Below, piece by piece: positions 61,810-64,000 of a DNA stretch of 64,000 nucleotides (the stretch's first letter is position 1; each line of letters begins with the position of its first letter). This stretch comes from Actinomycetota bacterium (lineage in GTDB: Bacteria; Actinomycetota; UBA4738; CADDZG01; WHSQ01): the NCBI GenBank assembly GCA_030448085.1, contig JAUJNU010000004.1:11595-75594 (forward strand), given 5' to 3'. The translations under genes were made by a program, and so were the position numbers. A model generated the notes under the pieces. That model ran no database searches and was not told the DNA's origin. It was given only the letters and a program-made list of their open reading frames with translations.

Positions 61810-62160
61810 ATGTCTCACAAGATCAGTGAGCTACGTGCCAAGTCGTACGAGGAACTAATAGAGGAGCACGATCGTTTGTCAGAGCACACAATCGTGGGAA
61901 CGGATTACTACCTCTAGGAATTAGCTCGTCGCGACGCGGCCAAACAGACGGCGGCGATGCTCCAAATGACCTCAACGATCAACCGACTAACGTGGACAAT
62001 CACAACCTTGACTGCCCTGAACGTGTTCCTCGTCGGCTGGGATGTATTTGGGATGACAACCTTGCCACGAGATCCGCTTCAGGATCACTGGGAGGCCTCG
62101 CAACCGAGTGGCAAAGAGATGGGAAGGAGTGATACAGCGCTGGGGGCGGCCACCTTGTAA
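61810..62160 (+). pseudogene. Small coiled-coil/membrane protein broken by an in-frame TAG
   Basis: ATG 61810 behind GGGAGG reads MSHKISELRAKSYEELIEEH..TDYYL, then TAG at 61915-61917, and continues in the same frame as ELARRDAAKQTAAMLQM, then one membrane helix (WTITTLTALNVFLVGW) and stops at 62160. The continuity across the stop suggests a single substitution in a gene of about 115 codons, real or artefactual. Confidence 0.6.
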
Positions 62161-62946
62161 GTTGTGAACACGTTTGCTGGAGCTGCTCTCTGAAAGTACT
62201 GAGTTCGCTTTCAGAATTGAATGGAAGCAGTGGATTCGATCCCAGCACGGACCCCTGAGAGAGGGAACCTTCCGGAGCCGGAGCGCAGAATATCTCCCAC
62301 CTCTTCGATGGGGCGATGGCGACGTTTAAAAAAATCCAGCGAGCCATCGAGAGGTAGACATCAACGACTCCGTTGATGCCGCCAACATCATCCGGTAGGC
62401 AAATGCACTTCTCCGCATTTCGCTCGCACAAAGATGTTCCTTGTACGCGGCTATCAAGACGACAGCGCTCCTGACCGAATAGCTCCTGGGACCGAGTTCG
62501 ATCTCAGCCTCCCAGTTTGGCGGGTAGGCGAATGCTTGCTCCACGGGAGCCGATTGGCCAAACGAACTGAGACCAGCGAGTCGAGCCTCCTATTCAGATT
62601 CAGCTGGACAGGCCTATTAGGGCAGAGGCTAACTGCTTGGCCTCTCCTCAGAAGACGCGATTCTCGACCCCTGCCTCAACCGCCGGCTCCGTCACGAGTA
62701 AGGTTCGAGAAAAAGCGGATCTTATGCCTTCCAGGTTGGCCGATCTTGTCACTGCCGCGGTAGCCCCTCTGTACGCAGCGTTCGGTGAGTCCCTTCCGGA
62801 GTCCTTTTTTGAGGCCGAGCTCGCTGAATTGCAAAGGCAACGGTTCTTAGCGCGCTCGCTGCGGAGCCGAGAGTGCGGTGGGCGGCATCGCCATCGGGTT
62901 CATGATCGTCTGTCTAGAGATTGCGAACTCGGATAATATTTGGGGG
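62161..62946. other. Mostly non-coding stretch with a gene fragment
   Basis: About 790 bp. It contains a perfect 8-bp hairpin CATCAACG-actc-CGTTGATG (62359-62378) and, near 62725-62860, a plus-strand fragment (MPSRLADLVTAAVAPLYAAFGESL..ELAELQRQRFL) that loses its frame before the next gene. A possible degenerate array site near 62407-62445 was not accepted. Confidence 0.45.
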
Positions 62947-63780
62947 GTGGCCCTCTTCTCACAACGTCATGGCTTCCGAGAGGCTAAGTCTCTCATCCAA
63001 ACGGAATCCGTCGATGATGAATTGCGACACGGATTGTGGAACGCTCTGACCGTTGTCTATTGGGATCGGATGAAGGGCACTCCCTACCTTTCTCACGACA
63101 CGGCAATGCAGACTCTCTGCCAGCGCATCTGGCACTCCTACTTCAAGTGGCCAATCGATAGCCTGGATGATTATTGGCCTGCTACTTACAAAGAGCTGCG
63201 GACCTACTTCCTCTCTTGCCCTTGGGAAGAAGTTTACGATTTCATTGAATTCGTACCGACATACTACCCCGATGATCGGGGCAGCATCGCTGAAAATTTC
63301 CAATCTCTCTGCAATGAGATTCTCGAACGCGAGCTGGCCGGTTACCGTTTTGTTTCGGGGCTCGTAACACCGATCACTTCAGAAGAGGAACTCGCTTCAA
63401 TTAATGAAGCACAGTCAATCCAGGGAAAGTGGAAGCCAGTATCCACACACTTGAGGCGTGCCACAGAATTATTTGCCGATAGAAAAGAACCGGACTACCG
63501 AAACTCGATAAAGGAATCAATCAGCGCAGTCGAGGCTGCCTGCTCAATCCTTGTGGGAAAATCAACCTCTTTGGGCGCAGCCTTGAAACAACTAGACACG
63601 ACAATGACGATTCATCCCGCCCTCCAGCAGGCCTTTCAGAAGCTTTATGGATACACGAGCGACGCAGACGGCATTCGACACTCAATGCTGGACGAGAGCA
63701 CCCTAGGAAGTGAAGATGCCCAGTTCATGCTTGTGACGTGCTCCGCCTTCATTAACTACCTTCGTACCAAGTGTGCCTAG
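62947..63780 (+). CDS. AbiJ-NTD4-domain abortive-infection-type protein
   Basis: 277 residues from GTG 62947. The N-terminus FSQRHGFREAKSLIQTESVDDELRHGLWNAL matches the AbiJ N-terminal domain 4 pattern (recognised from memory). The C-terminal half is all-helical (NSIKESISAVEAACSILVGKS, GIRHSMLDESTLGSEDAQFMLVTCSAFINYL), like the HEPN-type C-terminal domain of the STM4504/CBY_0614-like family. Such proteins occur in phage-defence loci. Codon usage is less GC-biased than the core genes. Confidence 0.78.
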   Translation: MALFSQRHGFREAKSLIQTESVDDELRHGLWNALTVVYWDRMKGTPYLSHDTAMQTLCQRIWHSYFKWPIDSLDDYWPATYKELRTYFLSCPWEEVYDFIEFVPTYYPDDRGSIAENFQSLCNEILERELAGYRFVSGLVTPITSEEELASINEAQSIQGKWKPVSTHLRRATELFADRKEPDYRNSIKESISAVEAACSILVGKSTSLGAALKQLDTTMTIHPALQQAFQKLYGYTSDADGIRHSMLDESTLGSEDAQFMLVTCSAFINYLRTKCA

Positions 63781-64000
63781 CGCGGAGCTTTCACGCCTCA
63801 GATACCTATCCTCGCTAATTGACATCGTTGGAACCGGGCTGAATGAGGCGTTACAGGTTGCGTCCTACTATCGAACTGGCCTGGGTCACATTGGTGCAGG
63901 GGTTGCGGGGGCTACCCCAACGCACCCTTTGGAACGACGGCTTCTAGCCAGCGCTCTGCCTCGTCTGAGAGGCCGATCTTTGGGAGATTCACAGCGGATT
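63781..64000. other. Right edge, no gene recognised
   Basis: 220 bp after the AbiJ-like gene. No open frame with pattern support and no copy of the 52-bp repeat, so cassette 5 or further island DNA continues beyond the window. Confidence 0.5.

Noticed and set aside
62407..62445. Sixth, degenerate array repeat (CTTCTCC ... ATGTTCCTTG)
   Set aside because: It shares the ATGTTCC block and a CTTCTCC stretch with site 3, but lacks TGTGAGAT and CAAG, and the spacing is two bases short. Kept only as a possibility.

Overview
The window is GC-rich and reads as a chromosomal segment of an actinomycete-type bacterium, probably an uncultured Actinomycetota. Three things point there: the conserved block pnp-rpsO-ribF-truB-nrnA-rbfA-ylxP-infB-ylxR-nusA-rimP followed by ispG-rseP-dxr; the block cdsA-frr-pyrH-tsf-rpsB-whiG-xerC-dprA-comM in Streptomyces-like order; and a 24-codon gene for the actinobacterial ribosomal protein bL37. 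No rRNA or tRNA gene was seen.

Layout. 1-15.5 kb (minus strand): RNA decay, ribosome maturation, translation initiation and transcription-elongation genes, then the isoprenoid genes ispG and dxr around the intramembrane protease rseP. 15.5-20.2 kb (plus): an HNH/DUF222 endonuclease with a perfect LexA box inside its promoter, then a four-gene polar amino-acid ABC importer. 20.2-26 kb (minus): cdsA, frr, pyrH, tsf, rpsB, a FliA/WhiG-type sigma factor and a XerC-like recombinase. 26-34 kb: a DUF3105-like exported protein, an acyl desaturase with a TetR regulator and an Rv1264-like adenylate cyclase, a membrane sulfatase-fold protein, NhaA and DprA. 34-43.6 kb: a lipoprotein, a very large secreted subtilase with repeated C-terminal modules, a VOC protein, and a divergent TetR/membrane-protein pair around a perfect palindrome.

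44.4-64 kb: an island begins inside comM, which keeps only its C-terminal part. The island is less GC-rich in several genes and is cut into cassettes by a 52-bp direct repeat with fixed internal spacing. There are four full copies plus one half copy at the comM junction. Each interval carries different defence-like cargo: (1) a toxin-antitoxin-like small gene translationally coupled to an HTH-TPR-PIN fusion of 1476 residues, plus a HEPN-like protein and an unknown gene; (2) an ApeA-like HEPN protein; (3) a large zinc-ribbon protein with a nuclease-like tail, plus an SDR remnant; (4) a four-gene operon of three small winged-helix-like proteins and a TIR/deoxyribosyltransferase-like protein, behind a hairpin-rich leader; (5) a LexA-boxed MBL-fold hydrolase with a membrane protein, a broken small membrane protein and an AbiJ-NTD4 protein. 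No recombinase is visible. The island continues past the right edge. The repeated att-like junctions are the most likely new system here: a site-specific cassette array of defence genes nested in comM.

Quality. Many universally essential genes (infB, rpsB, ribF, rseP, cdsA, sigma factor) carry one or more single-base indels, mostly one base missing from a G/C run. This looks like uncorrected long-read error rather than gene decay. Frameshifted genes are therefore given at full extent, with the break described.
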